A stretch of 26,378 nucleotides of DNA from CAYZYO01 sp964482585 (GTDB taxonomy: Bacteria > Bacillota > Syntrophomonadia > Syntrophomonadales > Syntrophomonadaceae). Where the stretch lies: the NCBI GenBank assembly GCA_964482585.1, contig CAYZYO010000016.1, forward strand, positions 1-26,378, written 5' to 3'. Shown one piece after another: positions 6,811 through 13,696 of this stretch (positions within the stretch are counted from its first letter, which is position 1; every line of letters begins with the position of its first letter). The notes under the pieces were generated by a model. The model saw nothing but the letters and a program-made list of their open reading frames with translations. It was not told where the DNA came from and made no database searches. The position numbers were made by a program, and so were the translations under genes.

Positions 6811-7524
6811 TTAATCAGAAATATCGGTAATCTCGTTTAGCTTATCCCTGACCTCGTCTATATATATATTGCCATTTTCATCCAGACTGGCATAAGTAAT
6901 ATCTTTGGCACTATTATAGCCCAAACTCTTTAACTGTTTTATTAACCAATTCTCATCAAGGTTGTTTTGTTTAAGATTTTGATATATAACCTCGCCATCA
7001 ACAATTATCTCTGAAAGAATTCCTTCATAGGGCGTATCTACATTAAGATCAGCAGGAGTAACCGGCCTTTTTTGCGATTTTTTCAATACTGTTAATTGCC
7101 CATCAGTTTCAGCAACTGCAAATTCCACATCTTTAATATTAAAAACTTCTTTTTCTCTTAACTGCATTAGCAGGTTTTCCATATTATACCTGGACTTGGC
7201 CATGTTATGCTCCATTATCTTCCCATTATGAATGAGTATAACCGGTTCACCTTCAATAATCTTCCTTAAGGGACGGCTCCTTTCCGTTACTACACCCATA
7301 ACATAATTTATAGCAGTAAAAATGGTCAATACCCACAAATATAATAGAGTCTTATTTCCCTGGTCAACCGCAATAGTAGCTGCAATATTTCCAAAGGTAA
7401 TACCGGTTACATAATCGTAAAAAGTTAACTGGCTCATCTGCTGTTTTCCCAGTATCCGAGCATAGATTAATATTCCAAAAAAAGCCATCAGGGTTTTAAT
7501 TAATGCCTCTAAATAAGGGTCCAC
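6811..7524 (-). CDS. DUF421 / YetF family membrane protein
   Basis: A 237-residue protein with an N-terminal membrane part (residues 1-80) of about three hydrophobic segments and two soluble repeats after it. The membrane part holds the family motif RILGKQQMSQLTFYDYVTGI followed by TFGNIAA. The soluble region starts with EGEPVILIHNGKIMEHNM and SRYNMENLLMQLREKEVF and continues with VEFAVAETDGQLTVLKK, all typical of the YetF/YcaP family. Related proteins are made during sporulation or stress, but their biochemical role is not established. The GTG start at 7524 has GGGAGG eight bases upstream. It lies directly upstream of the phosphohexomutase gene on the same strand, with no sign of a functional link beyond likely co-transcription. 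Confidence 0.9.
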   Translation of the reverse strand: MDPYLEALIKTLMAFFGILIYARILGKQQMSQLTFYDYVTGITFGNIAATIAVDQGNKTLLYLWVLTIFTAINYVMGVVTERSRPLRKIIEGEPVILIHNGKIMEHNMAKSRYNMENLLMQLREKEVFNIKDVEFAVAETDGQLTVLKKSQKRPVTPADLNVDTPYEGILSEIIVDGEVIYQNLKQNNLDENWLIKQLKSLGYNSAKDITYASLDENGNIYIDEVRDKLNEITDISD

Positions 7525-7642
7525 CTCTACTACCTCCCGAGAATAAAATAAATTACTCTATTAGTCTCCCTGAGAGGTATTGTAATAATTCCTTATTTCT
7601 ATTATTAATAATAACTACTAGACTATAAATATTTTTAGTACT

Positions 7643-7695
7643 GTCATCTGAGCCCAAAGGCCGGGGTTAAGATAACTGGCTGAGCTCACTATGAC
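7643..7695 (-). terminator. Imperfect hairpin downstream of the UDP-GlcNAc 2-epimerase gene
   Basis: Outer stem GTCAT / ATGAC and inner stem TGAGC / GCTCA, separated by a small asymmetric bulge, lie about 65 bases past the wecB stop. There is no clean U run on the minus strand, so it may be a weak terminator or only a structural repeat. Confidence 0.35.
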
Positions 7696-7759
7696 ATTTG
7701 GATTTTTTAAATTATACAAAAACATTTATTTATTAATTACCAGCATTATTTTAAACTCT

Positions 7760-8893
7760 TTACCTCTGAGCCCCGATACGCGCATATAAGAAATCAGTTA
7801 AGACTTTCACAATACGCCGGGCAGCTTTTCCATCTCCATAAGGGTTTATAGCCCGGGCCATTTTTTCATATTCACCAGCATCACCAAGTAAAAGTTTAGC
7901 CTCATTATAGATCTTCTTGCGGTTAGTGCCTACTAATTTAACAGTACCTGCTTGTAAGGCTTCAGGACGTTCAGTAGTATCCCGCAAAACTAAAACCGGC
8001 TTACCCAAAGACGGAGCTTCTTCCTGCATTCCTCCTGAATCTGTAAGCACCAGGTAAGAGGCATTCATCAAATTGGCAAAGGGTTCATAATCAAGCGGTT
8101 CAATCAGGTGAAAACGCTCCCTGCCTTCAAGCATTTCCATGGCAATTTTTCTTACGGTAGGATTTCTATGTACCGGAAAAACTACTTCCACATCGTCAAA
8201 TTCCTCAACCAGATCAATTAATGCTCTGTAAATTTCCCGCATTCTCTCTCCCCAGTTTTCCCGGCGATGGGTTGTAACCAAAAGCAGCCGGTTATTTAAA
8301 TTAATATTTTCTAAACCAGCACCAAATTGGTATCCCGGCCTCACTGTCTCTAAAAGGGCATCAATGACGGTGTTTCCAGTAACCCAGATTTTAAAGTTGG
8401 CAGTAACTTCATTAAGCAGATTTTCTCTTGCGGTATCAGTTGGAGCAAAATGTAATTCTGCTAATCTCCCGGTCAAAGTCCGGTTCATCTCTTCGGGAAA
8501 AGGAGAGTATTTATTGCGTGTTCGCAGTCCTGCTTCCACATGCCCAACCGGTATTCTCTGATAAAAGGCAGCCAGTGAAGCTGCAAAAGTTGTTGTGGTA
8601 TCACCATGGACTAATACCATGTCAGGTTTTTCTTTAGCTATTATATCCTTTAAACCACTGAGAACTTCAGTAGTAATACTGAATAGATCCTGTTCCTCTT
8701 TCATCAAGTCCAGATCATAATTCGGATCTATTTTAAAAAGGTGTAAGACCTGGTCCAGCATTTCCCGGTGCTGAGCAGTTACCGCTACTACTGTTTTGAT
8801 ATTTTTCACCTTTTCTAATTCCTTGATTACTGGAGCCATCTTAATAGCTTCCGGTCGAGTCCCAAAAACTGCCATGATTTTTCCCAAATACAT
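7760..8893 (-). CDS. wecB: Non-hydrolysing UDP-N-acetylglucosamine 2-epimerase
   Basis: A 377-residue enzyme that interconverts UDP-GlcNAc and UDP-ManNAc for teichoic acid linkage units and surface polysaccharides. Family motifs in order: MAVFGTRPEAIKMAPV at the N-terminus, VHGDTTTTFAASLAAF, VGHVEAGLRT, PFPEEMNRTL, THRRENWG, and the C-terminal UDP-binding block LTDSGGMQEEAPSLGKPVLV with RDTTERPEA. The catalytic Asp and Glu positions of the family fall inside these conserved blocks. The ATG at 8893 was preferred because GGAAGGA is about 8 bases upstream of it; an ATG three codons earlier (8902) is too close to that site. No other wall-polymer genes are adjacent. It follows the FMN-fold gene, separated by a long inverted repeat that may insulate the two. 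Confidence 0.95.
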   Translation of the reverse strand: MYLGKIMAVFGTRPEAIKMAPVIKELEKVKNIKTVVAVTAQHREMLDQVLHLFKIDPNYDLDLMKEEQDLFSITTEVLSGLKDIIAKEKPDMVLVHGDTTTTFAASLAAFYQRIPVGHVEAGLRTRNKYSPFPEEMNRTLTGRLAELHFAPTDTARENLLNEVTANFKIWVTGNTVIDALLETVRPGYQFGAGLENINLNNRLLLVTTHRRENWGERMREIYRALIDLVEEFDDVEVVFPVHRNPTVRKIAMEMLEGRERFHLIEPLDYEPFANLMNASYLVLTDSGGMQEEAPSLGKPVLVLRDTTERPEALQAGTVKLVGTNRKKIYNEAKLLLGDAGEYEKMARAINPYGDGKAARRIVKVLTDFLYARIGAQR

Positions 8894-8918
8894 CACATTC
8901 ATCCTTCCAGCTTATATT

Positions 8919-9014
8919 AATTCCAGGGAACAGTTCTCCTGGTTGCATCCAAGGGGATTATCCAGGTAACGGTTTCTGGTTTCTTGCCAACCAGGAGAAC
9001 TGTTCCCTGGGATT
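8919..9014. repeat. Long inverted repeat between wecB and the FMN-fold gene
   Basis: A perfect 23-base inverted repeat (8923-8945 with 8988-9010, arm CCAGGGAACAGTTCTCCTGG plus TTG) extends outward to about 27 bp with one G.U pair, around a 42-base spacer. Each arm is itself nearly palindromic (CCAGG...CCTGG around GAAC-A-GTTC). This doubled architecture resembles the BIME-like elements elsewhere in the window, but the sequence is different and there is no GTAG. It lies directly past the FMN-fold gene stop and could act as its terminator, though no U run follows. Confidence 0.8.
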
Positions 9015-9029
9015 TGCCTTAGAAGGTCA

Positions 9030-9437
9030 TTACCGCTTTAGCATAGATATAGGAAGAATATCAACTACCTTGAAAACAAGGCAATTCTTCAGTTTAAATT
9101 TAGCGTAGCCGGTAAGATCCAGCCGTTTTTTAATTCTATAGAAATACTCGCCTTCGGTTAAATCCTCAATTAGTTCAACATACACCCTTATGCCATCCTT
9201 AGTCTTATCACCATCAGTCAAGAGAACCATGAAAACCCCTTTACCTGTTTCTTTCAAATTGGCATAGGTTTTATCAGCACCAAAACGGGCACAGATTATG
9301 GTATCCTCATCTATCATTTCTAAGATAGTAATAATTGCTGTATTTACATTATAATTCTTATCAACTGTACTTAAAGAAGTTGAAATATAATTGGCATTTA
9401 TTAGCTGCCGGGCTTTTTCAATTAATTCCCTATCCAA
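9030..9437 (-). CDS. Pyridoxamine 5'-phosphate oxidase-like FMN-binding fold protein
   Basis: A 135-residue protein with the split-barrel pattern of the pyridoxamine 5'-phosphate oxidase-like superfamily. Residues about 5-50 contain ARQLINANYISTSLSTVDKN, then NVNTAIITI and DTIICARF. A KTYANLKETGKGVFMVL segment (about 56-72) fits the usual 'T..NL..n..v.v' signature. Small members of this family bind FMN or haem and act in stress or redox roles; substrate and partners here are unknown. The start is a TTG at 9437 with a very good AAGGAGG seven bases upstream. It is probably a single-gene unit, bounded by a 686-base gap upstream and a long inverted repeat downstream. Confidence 0.75.
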   Translation of the reverse strand: MDRELIEKARQLINANYISTSLSTVDKNYNVNTAIITILEMIDEDTIICARFGADKTYANLKETGKGVFMVLLTDGDKTKDGIRVYVELIEDLTEGEYFYRIKKRLDLTGYAKFKLKNCLVFKVVDILPISMLKR

Positions 9438-9574
9438 TTATAAACCTCCTTTGCAAAATCTACCAACAAATATGCCTATTATCACCATCGTAATATATTC
9501 CTACCTTCAAGTCAAAAAGACTATTTAACCGCGTATTTTAAACCGGGATAAAACAATTTTAATAGCTAATTTTA

Positions 9575-9700
9575 GTAAGAAAATAAGGGCTTAATGCAAT
9601 CACCTTACCGGACAGAGCCGTAGAAACCATAGAGGCACTTCAGTCGCCGCCCTTACACCCTGAATTGCGGCTGATCGGCGACTGAAGTCGCCTCTACGGT
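9575..9700. repeat. BIME-like element 2: inverted REP pair, left arm slightly decayed
   Basis: Second copy of the element at 1511-1650. The right arm (9676-9700) is identical over 25 bases to the right arm of copy 1. The left arm (9626-9649) has one G deleted and GTAG changed to ATAG. The 5' flank GTAAGAAAATAAGG with GCTTAATGCAATCACCTTA is also shared. The two copies differ in the loop and by small deletions, so they are old or independently evolving. Confidence 0.85.
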
Positions 9701-9839
9701 ATCTTATACCGTATAAGACCGTACAATATGGGAATTAGGGATAACTGCAGAGTTAAAGGCAGAATATTATAATTGTTCAGATACCTATTAAAACAAAAAC
9801 TAAAAAATCTACGGTGGATCTGTGCTCATCTGTGGTTAT

Positions 9840-9893
9840 TAATCACCTCTTTGTTTTCATAAATGGTTGTGTCCTCCAACCATGAGGGATTAA
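9840..9893. repeat. Dispersed intergenic repeat, family 2, copy B, with two alternative hairpins
   Basis: Aligns with 5232-5287: TAATCACCT, TTTTCATA, TGGTTGTG and a CATG-GGG ending are in the same order. It can form either ATGGTTG / CAACCAT (9863-9869 with 9877-9883) or CCTC / GAGG (9873-9876 with 9884-9887), which exclude each other. A run AAATTTTTG follows on the plus strand. Confidence 0.45.
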
Positions 9894-9914
9894 ATTTTTG
9901 TATTATGAAAATAA

Positions 9915-9944
9915 TTCATATATTAAATAGAAGGAATTTATAAT
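9915..9944 (+). promoter_or_regulatory. Candidate promoter for the yedE operon
   Basis: TTCATA (9915-9920), an 18-base spacer and a perfect TATAAT (9939-9944) about 180 bases before yedE. The -35 matches only 4 of 6 consensus bases and the region is so AT-rich that chance matches are likely. Confidence 0.3.
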
Positions 9945-10123
9945 ATAATACAGAATATATAATAAGCCTTTATTAATATATGTAAGAGTATATATGATTA
10001 GATGTTATATGTATTCTTATAAGGTGGTGATAAAAATAAAAAAATTTTAGTTTTACCTGGAGTATATGTCCTGATTATTTTTATTCCAAAACATTGAAAA
10101 TATTCTATTGAGGGGGAAAAAGC

Positions 10124-11218
10124 ATGAGTAAAAAGAAATTGATGGTATTAGCAGGTCTTATTATTGGAGCCCTGGCCGCATATATGAGTGTCCTGGGCAA
10201 TCCTGCGAACATGGGTGTATGTATCGCCTGTTTTTATCGTGATATCGCAGGGGCTCTCGGTTTTCACCAAGCTGCTGCTGTACAATATTTGCGGCCGGAG
10301 ATTATGGGAATAGCCCTGGGTGGATTTATATCGGCACTGGCTTTTGGTGAATTTCGCAGCCGTGGCGGTTCATCTCCCCTGGTTCGTTTTCTTTTGGGGG
10401 CATTTTTTATGATCGGGGCCCTGGTTTTCCTGGGCTGCCCGGTAAGAGCAGTCCTGCGGCTGGCCGGCGGTGATCTTAATGCCATTGCAGCATTTGCCGG
10501 TGTAGTTGTTGGTGCTTTAATAGGCATCTATTTTCTCAAACGCGGATTTAATCTGGGCCGGGCAAATCCAACCTTTACTGCTTCCGGTTGGTTAATGCCC
10601 CTCTTAATGGTAGGACTTCTCCTTTTAGCCCTTGCCAAACCCGCATTTATCTTTTACAGTGAAAAAGGCCCGGGGGCTGCTTTTGCCTCATTAGGTATTT
10701 CCCTGGCAGCCGGACTACTTATCGGTTTTCTTGCCCAGAGAACCAGGATGTGTTTTGTCGGCGGCTGGCGTGACATTTTCCTGGTTAAAGATACTTATCT
10801 TATCAGCGGGATTGCCGCTGTTTTTATAGGTGCACTTATAATTAACTTAATTACCGGAAATGTCAATATCGGTTTTGAAGGACAGCCGGTTGCTCATACC
10901 AATCAACTCTGGTCCTTTTTAGGAATGACCCTGGCCGGACTTACGGCAACACTTCTGGGAGGCTGTCCTTTAAGGCAGACTATCCTGTCTTCTGAAGGCG
11001 ATGTGGACGCATCAGTTACCATTTTAGGTCTAATAGCCGGAGCAGCTATTTCCCATAATTTCCTGCTGGCTTCAAGTACTGCTGGCCCTGGAACATATGG
11101 TCCTGTCGCTGTTATAATAGGTCTGGCTTTTGCCTGTTTTATTGGCTATATAATGTGCGAGAATATTGAGCTTCCATTTAAAAAAGATGCTAGGACAGAT
11201 ATGAACATCGGACAATAA
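10124..11218 (+). CDS. yedE: YedE-family selenium/thiosulfate transporter-like membrane protein
   Basis: A 364-residue, highly hydrophobic protein with about 9-10 membrane segments and an internal two-fold repeat, the YeeE/YedE (DUF395) fold. Signature segments: GNPANMGVCIACFYRDIAGA (Cys33, Cys36), RGGSSPL, FLGCPVRAVLRLAGGDLNA (Cys105), AQRTRMCFVGGWRDIFLVKD (Cys210), FEGQPVAHT and LLGGCPLRQTILSSEGD (Cys281). In the related thiosulfate channel TsuA, conserved pore cysteines pass the substrate by S-H-S contacts, and the repeated GCP/GGC cysteines here fit that role. This subfamily (N-terminal NPANMGxCIACFxRD) is the one annotated as putative selenium transporter next to selenium genes, so selenium is favoured over thiosulfate, but the sequence cannot decide. 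AGGGGG lies seven bases before the ATG. It is the first gene of a four-gene operon. Confidence 0.92.
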   Translation: MSKKKLMVLAGLIIGALAAYMSVLGNPANMGVCIACFYRDIAGALGFHQAAAVQYLRPEIMGIALGGFISALAFGEFRSRGGSSPLVRFLLGAFFMIGALVFLGCPVRAVLRLAGGDLNAIAAFAGVVVGALIGIYFLKRGFNLGRANPTFTASGWLMPLLMVGLLLLALAKPAFIFYSEKGPGAAFASLGISLAAGLLIGFLAQRTRMCFVGGWRDIFLVKDTYLISGIAAVFIGALIINLITGNVNIGFEGQPVAHTNQLWSFLGMTLAGLTATLLGGCPLRQTILSSEGDVDASVTILGLIAGAAISHNFLLASSTAGPGTYGPVAVIIGLAFACFIGYIMCENIELPFKKDARTDMNIGQ

Positions 11219-11247
11219 TTAATACAATTAAATGAGGTGATTATGAA

Positions 11248-11817
11248 ATGCCCTGGAAAAAAATTAAATCCCACTTTTCCAAAAAGGAGAATATTCCAGA
11301 TAATACAGCCGGAATCGGGCTGGTAGTTTTCTATGTGGTGGAAGAAGCTATTAAAGCAGAGAAGATAATTAGAAAAGCCGGTTATTCCTGCAAACTGGTT
11401 GCACCACCTCCTGATTTACGTAAAGGCTGTGATCTGGCATTAGAAATAGACCTGCTAGAACAACCGGCTATTGAACGGCTGCTCAAATCAGAAGTCCAAT
11501 ACCAGGGTATATTTCCCCTGTCAGGAAATACAGAATTAATAACTATAGTAAAGGTTAAACATTATGAAGCAGGATATACCATGGTAAAAGCGGGTAATAT
11601 GAAATTAACTTTCGATAATAGAACCGGAATAATTGTAAACACATCCGGCGGCGGTTGTCCCGATATTCCCTATCTTAATATTCAGATGGTTGATAAACAT
11701 CTATCAGACGCCCCCCGTCCCAGGGATCTCGGCTACACCTTATGTGCCTTAATGCTGGACCGTGCTTATGAAGAGTGTCTTTCTTTATGGGATAGGAGGG
11801 AAAAGTTTTGCTGTTAA
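11248..11817 (+). CDS. DUF3343 (Se/S carrier-like) protein with extra C-terminal domain and terminal Cys-Cys
   Basis: A 189-residue protein. The N-terminal part (about residues 20-85) matches DUF3343: GIGLVVFYVVEEAIKAEKII, then KLVAPPPDLRKGCDLALEI with the family's conserved Cys before D-L-A-L. This family is described as a putative selenium/sulfur carrier and accompanies YedE and TusA-like proteins. The second part (about 100-180) is a separate unit with TGIIVNTSGGGCPDIPYL and RPRDLGYTLCALMLDRAYEE, adding three cysteines. The protein ends in KFCC, an exposed Cys pair. The ATG at 11248 has AGGTGA eight bases upstream; the nearby ATG at 11243 is in another frame. It lies 29 bases after yedE and its last 10 bases overlap the next gene. 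It may accept Se or S from the transporter; this is inference. Confidence 0.8.
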   Translation: MPWKKIKSHFSKKENIPDNTAGIGLVVFYVVEEAIKAEKIIRKAGYSCKLVAPPPDLRKGCDLALEIDLLEQPAIERLLKSEVQYQGIFPLSGNTELITIVKVKHYEAGYTMVKAGNMKLTFDNRTGIIVNTSGGGCPDIPYLNIQMVDKHLSDAPRPRDLGYTLCALMLDRAYEECLSLWDRREKFCC

Positions 11818-12692
11818 TTGCCGGGATTATTCCCTCAGCTGATTTTCCACTGGTTAAAGGAACTATAAGGAAAGAAAATAGTATTCTAAAAATAAATGAT
11901 TATTCCATCCCGGCTGCCCAGGGAACAGCCGCCATGATCAGTTCTGCACTGGCTGTCACAACCTTTTTGAACCTTGAACCACCTCAGGTTTTACTTGCAG
12001 GTGATACTGGTTCCGGTAAAGGGAGCAGAGCTATCTATAAATACTTGATTGAAAACATTGCTGATCTGCAGCCCCGGGTTCTGGCCCTGCACTACTGCAT
12101 GCCTATTTTGCAATTAACCAAAAAACTTGTTACTGCAGTTAAAAGGTGCAGTAATAAGCCGGTACTGATAGCAGATGCTGCTTCCATGTATGCGGCTAAA
12201 GCTGCCGGGGTAGCACCTGAATTCGATATTTTTACCCCGGATGCTTCAGAGCTGGCTTTTTTAGCCGACCCTGAAGCTGTACACCCGGCTTATATGAGCC
12301 GATATCTTTTTGAGGCGGATATTTCTACAGCTCCAGAATTGATTAATAAGGCTTATAAATACCAAAATTCTGCCCAATTCCTGCTGGTAAAAGGAGCCAT
12401 TGATTATCTAGCCTGTGATGGCAGCATCCTGGGCACAATTACCCAGCCTGATGTTCCGGAAATTGAGTGTATAGGAGGAACCGGTGATACTATTACCGGC
12501 ATGATAGCAGCTCTAATTTATGCCGGATTAGACCCGCAAAAAGCTGCGGTAATCAGTGCAGCTGCCAACCGCTTAGCCGGACAAAGGGCAAAAGCTAACC
12601 CGGCTACGAAAATAAATGAAATTATTGACCAATTCCCTGCTGTTTTTGCAGATAACCTCAATTCATGGATATTATTGAAAGGAGATTATTAA
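11808..12692 (+). CDS. Stand-alone NNRD / ribokinase-fold protein (NAD(P)H-hydrate dehydratase-like)
   Basis: A 294-residue protein of the ribokinase superfamily, closest by eye to the C-terminal ADP/ATP-dependent NAD(P)H-hydrate dehydratase domain (YjeF C-terminal, CARKD). Landmarks in order: VLLAGDTGSGKGSRAIYKYL in the place of the family's G-P-G-L-G loop, KPVLIADAAS for the V-L-D-A-D strand, FDIFTPDASELAFLA for the T-P-H-x-x-E loop, QFLLVKGAIDYL for the V-L-K-G strand, and GGTGDTITGMIAALIYAGLD for the nucleotide-binding G-[TS]-G-D loop with its catalytic Asp. The N-terminal NAD(P)HX epimerase domain is absent, and the family His in T-P-H is replaced by Asp. The TTG start overlaps the upstream gene and has AGGAGGG seven bases before it. 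Its place in a Se/S operon suggests a substrate other than damaged NAD(P)H. Real substrate unknown. Confidence 0.8.
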   Translation: MLLIAGIIPSADFPLVKGTIRKENSILKINDYSIPAAQGTAAMISSALAVTTFLNLEPPQVLLAGDTGSGKGSRAIYKYLIENIADLQPRVLALHYCMPILQLTKKLVTAVKRCSNKPVLIADAASMYAAKAAGVAPEFDIFTPDASELAFLADPEAVHPAYMSRYLFEADISTAPELINKAYKYQNSAQFLLVKGAIDYLACDGSILGTITQPDVPEIECIGGTGDTITGMIAALIYAGLDPQKAAVISAAANRLAGQRAKANPATKINEIIDQFPAVFADNLNSWILLKGDY

Positions 12693-12693
12693 A

Positions 12694-12903
12694 ATGATAG
12701 AAATTGATGTACGTGGTCTTTCATGCCCAATTCCTGTAGTTCAAACTAAACAGGCCATAGAAAAAAATCCAGGCGAACCCATCACTGTTCTCCTGGAAAC
12801 TGAAGTTTCTAAAGAAAATGTAACCCGTTTGGCTGAAAACCAGGGCTATAAAGTAAAATACGAAAAATCAGGTAATGCATACCGATTGCTGCTGGAAAAA
12901 TGA
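12694..12903 (+). CDS. tusA: TusA-family sulfurtransferase (single domain)
   Basis: A 69-residue protein consisting of one TusA/SirA domain: the start EIDVRGLSCPIPVVQTKQAI contains the signature C-P-x-P with the active Cys11, followed by a beta-strand ITVLLETEVSKENVTRLAE and a final strand. TusA-like proteins carry a persulfide (or possibly selenide) on this cysteine and hand it on. The gene starts one base after the previous stop, with GGAG nine bases before the ATG, so it is the fourth gene of the operon. It lacks the second domain of the about 200-residue selenium protein YedF, so it matches the TusA-like partner that pairs with YeeE-type thiosulfate transporters (YeeD) about equally well. 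It is probably a cytoplasmic acceptor for what YedE imports. Confidence 0.92.
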   Translation: MIEIDVRGLSCPIPVVQTKQAIEKNPGEPITVLLETEVSKENVTRLAENQGYKVKYEKSGNAYRLLLEK

Positions 12904-12954
12904 GTTTCATAATTCATTTACTAAGGATGTACACTGGGATCGGTTCACTCATGA

Positions 12955-13545
12955 TTATCTGCGAATACCGTTCATAACAACATCAGTGAGCTGATCTGCC
13001 AGTGCTTCCGGGTTTATTTCCCAGTTATCCAATATGTTAACCGCCCAGATAGAACCGATTAATCCCGCCAGTATAAGATATACCAGCATGCTGTTTACCG
13101 GTTTTATCTCTTTGGCTGCTACTGCTTTATCTACAATTTGTGCAATTACTCTTTCCTGCTCTTCCCTGCGTCTATCCATCCATTCCCTTAATTCATCATC
13201 CATTATTTCACTATCCCAGATCAGAATCCGGGCTAATTTCTTGTTGTCTTTGCTGAAAGCAAAATGTCCTTTTATTATGGTCCAAATGCTTTCTTCAAAG
13301 TTGAGCTGCTGAATAGACTCTGCAGTAAACGAATTAGAGTATTCTTTCCATGATTTGATAATAATTTCATGAAATAAGTGGAGTTTGCTGTCAAAGTATT
13401 CATATAGAGTCCCTTTCCCTATCCCTGCGGTCTCTGCAATTTCTTCCATTCTGGCCCGGTTATAACCGCGGCAGGTAAACACTTCTACTGCCGCCAGCAA
13501 AATGCGTTCCCTTTTGTTATAGGTCCTGCCTATAAGATCTTTCAT
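12955..13545 (-). CDS. TetR/AcrR-family transcriptional regulator of the efflux operon
   Basis: A 196-residue TetR-family repressor. The N-terminal DNA-binding domain (about 9-55) reads RILLAAVEVFTCRGYNRARM, then EEIAETAGIGKGTLYEYFDS and KLHLFHEI, a textbook TetR helix-turn-helix. The remaining helical domain would bind a ligand. GGGGAGG lies eight bases before the ATG. It follows the RND pump gene by 151 bases on the same strand with a hairpin between, so it could be co-transcribed or separately made. A likely target is the palindrome upstream of the membrane-fusion gene (18010-18021). It is convergent with tusA, with 51 bases between the stops. Which ligand it senses cannot be told. Confidence 0.9.
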   Translation of the reverse strand: MKDLIGRTYNKRERILLAAVEVFTCRGYNRARMEEIAETAGIGKGTLYEYFDSKLHLFHEIIIKSWKEYSNSFTAESIQQLNFEESIWTIIKGHFAFSKDNKKLARILIWDSEIMDDELREWMDRRREEQERVIAQIVDKAVAAKEIKPVNSMLVYLILAGLIGSIWAVNILDNWEINPEALADQLTDVVMNGIRR

Positions 13546-13607
13546 ATAAAATTCCTCCCCAGAACATCGATGTATACCGGTTAATTTCTAAATTCCCACC
13601 TTTTAAC

Positions 13608-13638
13608 CTGCAGGCAGACCTGTTTGGCCTGCCTGCAG
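13608..13638 (-). terminator. 10-bp GC-rich hairpin between the RND pump gene and tetR
   Basis: Perfect stem CTGCAGGCAG / CTGCCTGCAG with an 11-base spacer, 59 bases past the RND stop. The minus strand continues GTTAAAAGG, with no U run, so termination would be weak. It could instead be a second operator for the TetR protein, whose gene starts 63 bases further on. Confidence 0.45.
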
Positions 13639-13696
13639 CTGTCAATGACCTTAATCCATATATAGCCTCCAGTAATGCTTGGACAAGATTCAATGA

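Larger units (their letters stand above)
9438..10123. other. 686-base intergenic region, divergent between the FMN-fold gene and yedE
   Basis: No coding region was found. It holds BIME-like element 2 (9575-9700), a fragment ACGGTGGATCTGTGCTCATC with following TGTGGTTATT (9811-9840) that looks like a drifting intergenic repeat, family-2 repeat copy B (9840-9893), and an extremely AT-rich stretch (9895-10050) that should contain the promoter of the yedE operon. Confidence 0.55.

Noticed and set aside
10026..10103. Short frame before yedE encoding a hydrophobic ...KKILVLPGVYVLIIFIPKH peptide
   Set aside because: No ATG, GTG or TTG lies in frame after the preceding stop, so it is probably not translated; a decayed leader peptide cannot be excluded.
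10124..12903. Selenocysteine codons in the Se/S operon
   Set aside because: No in-frame TGA followed by continuing homologous sequence was seen in any of the four genes; all end at normal stops.
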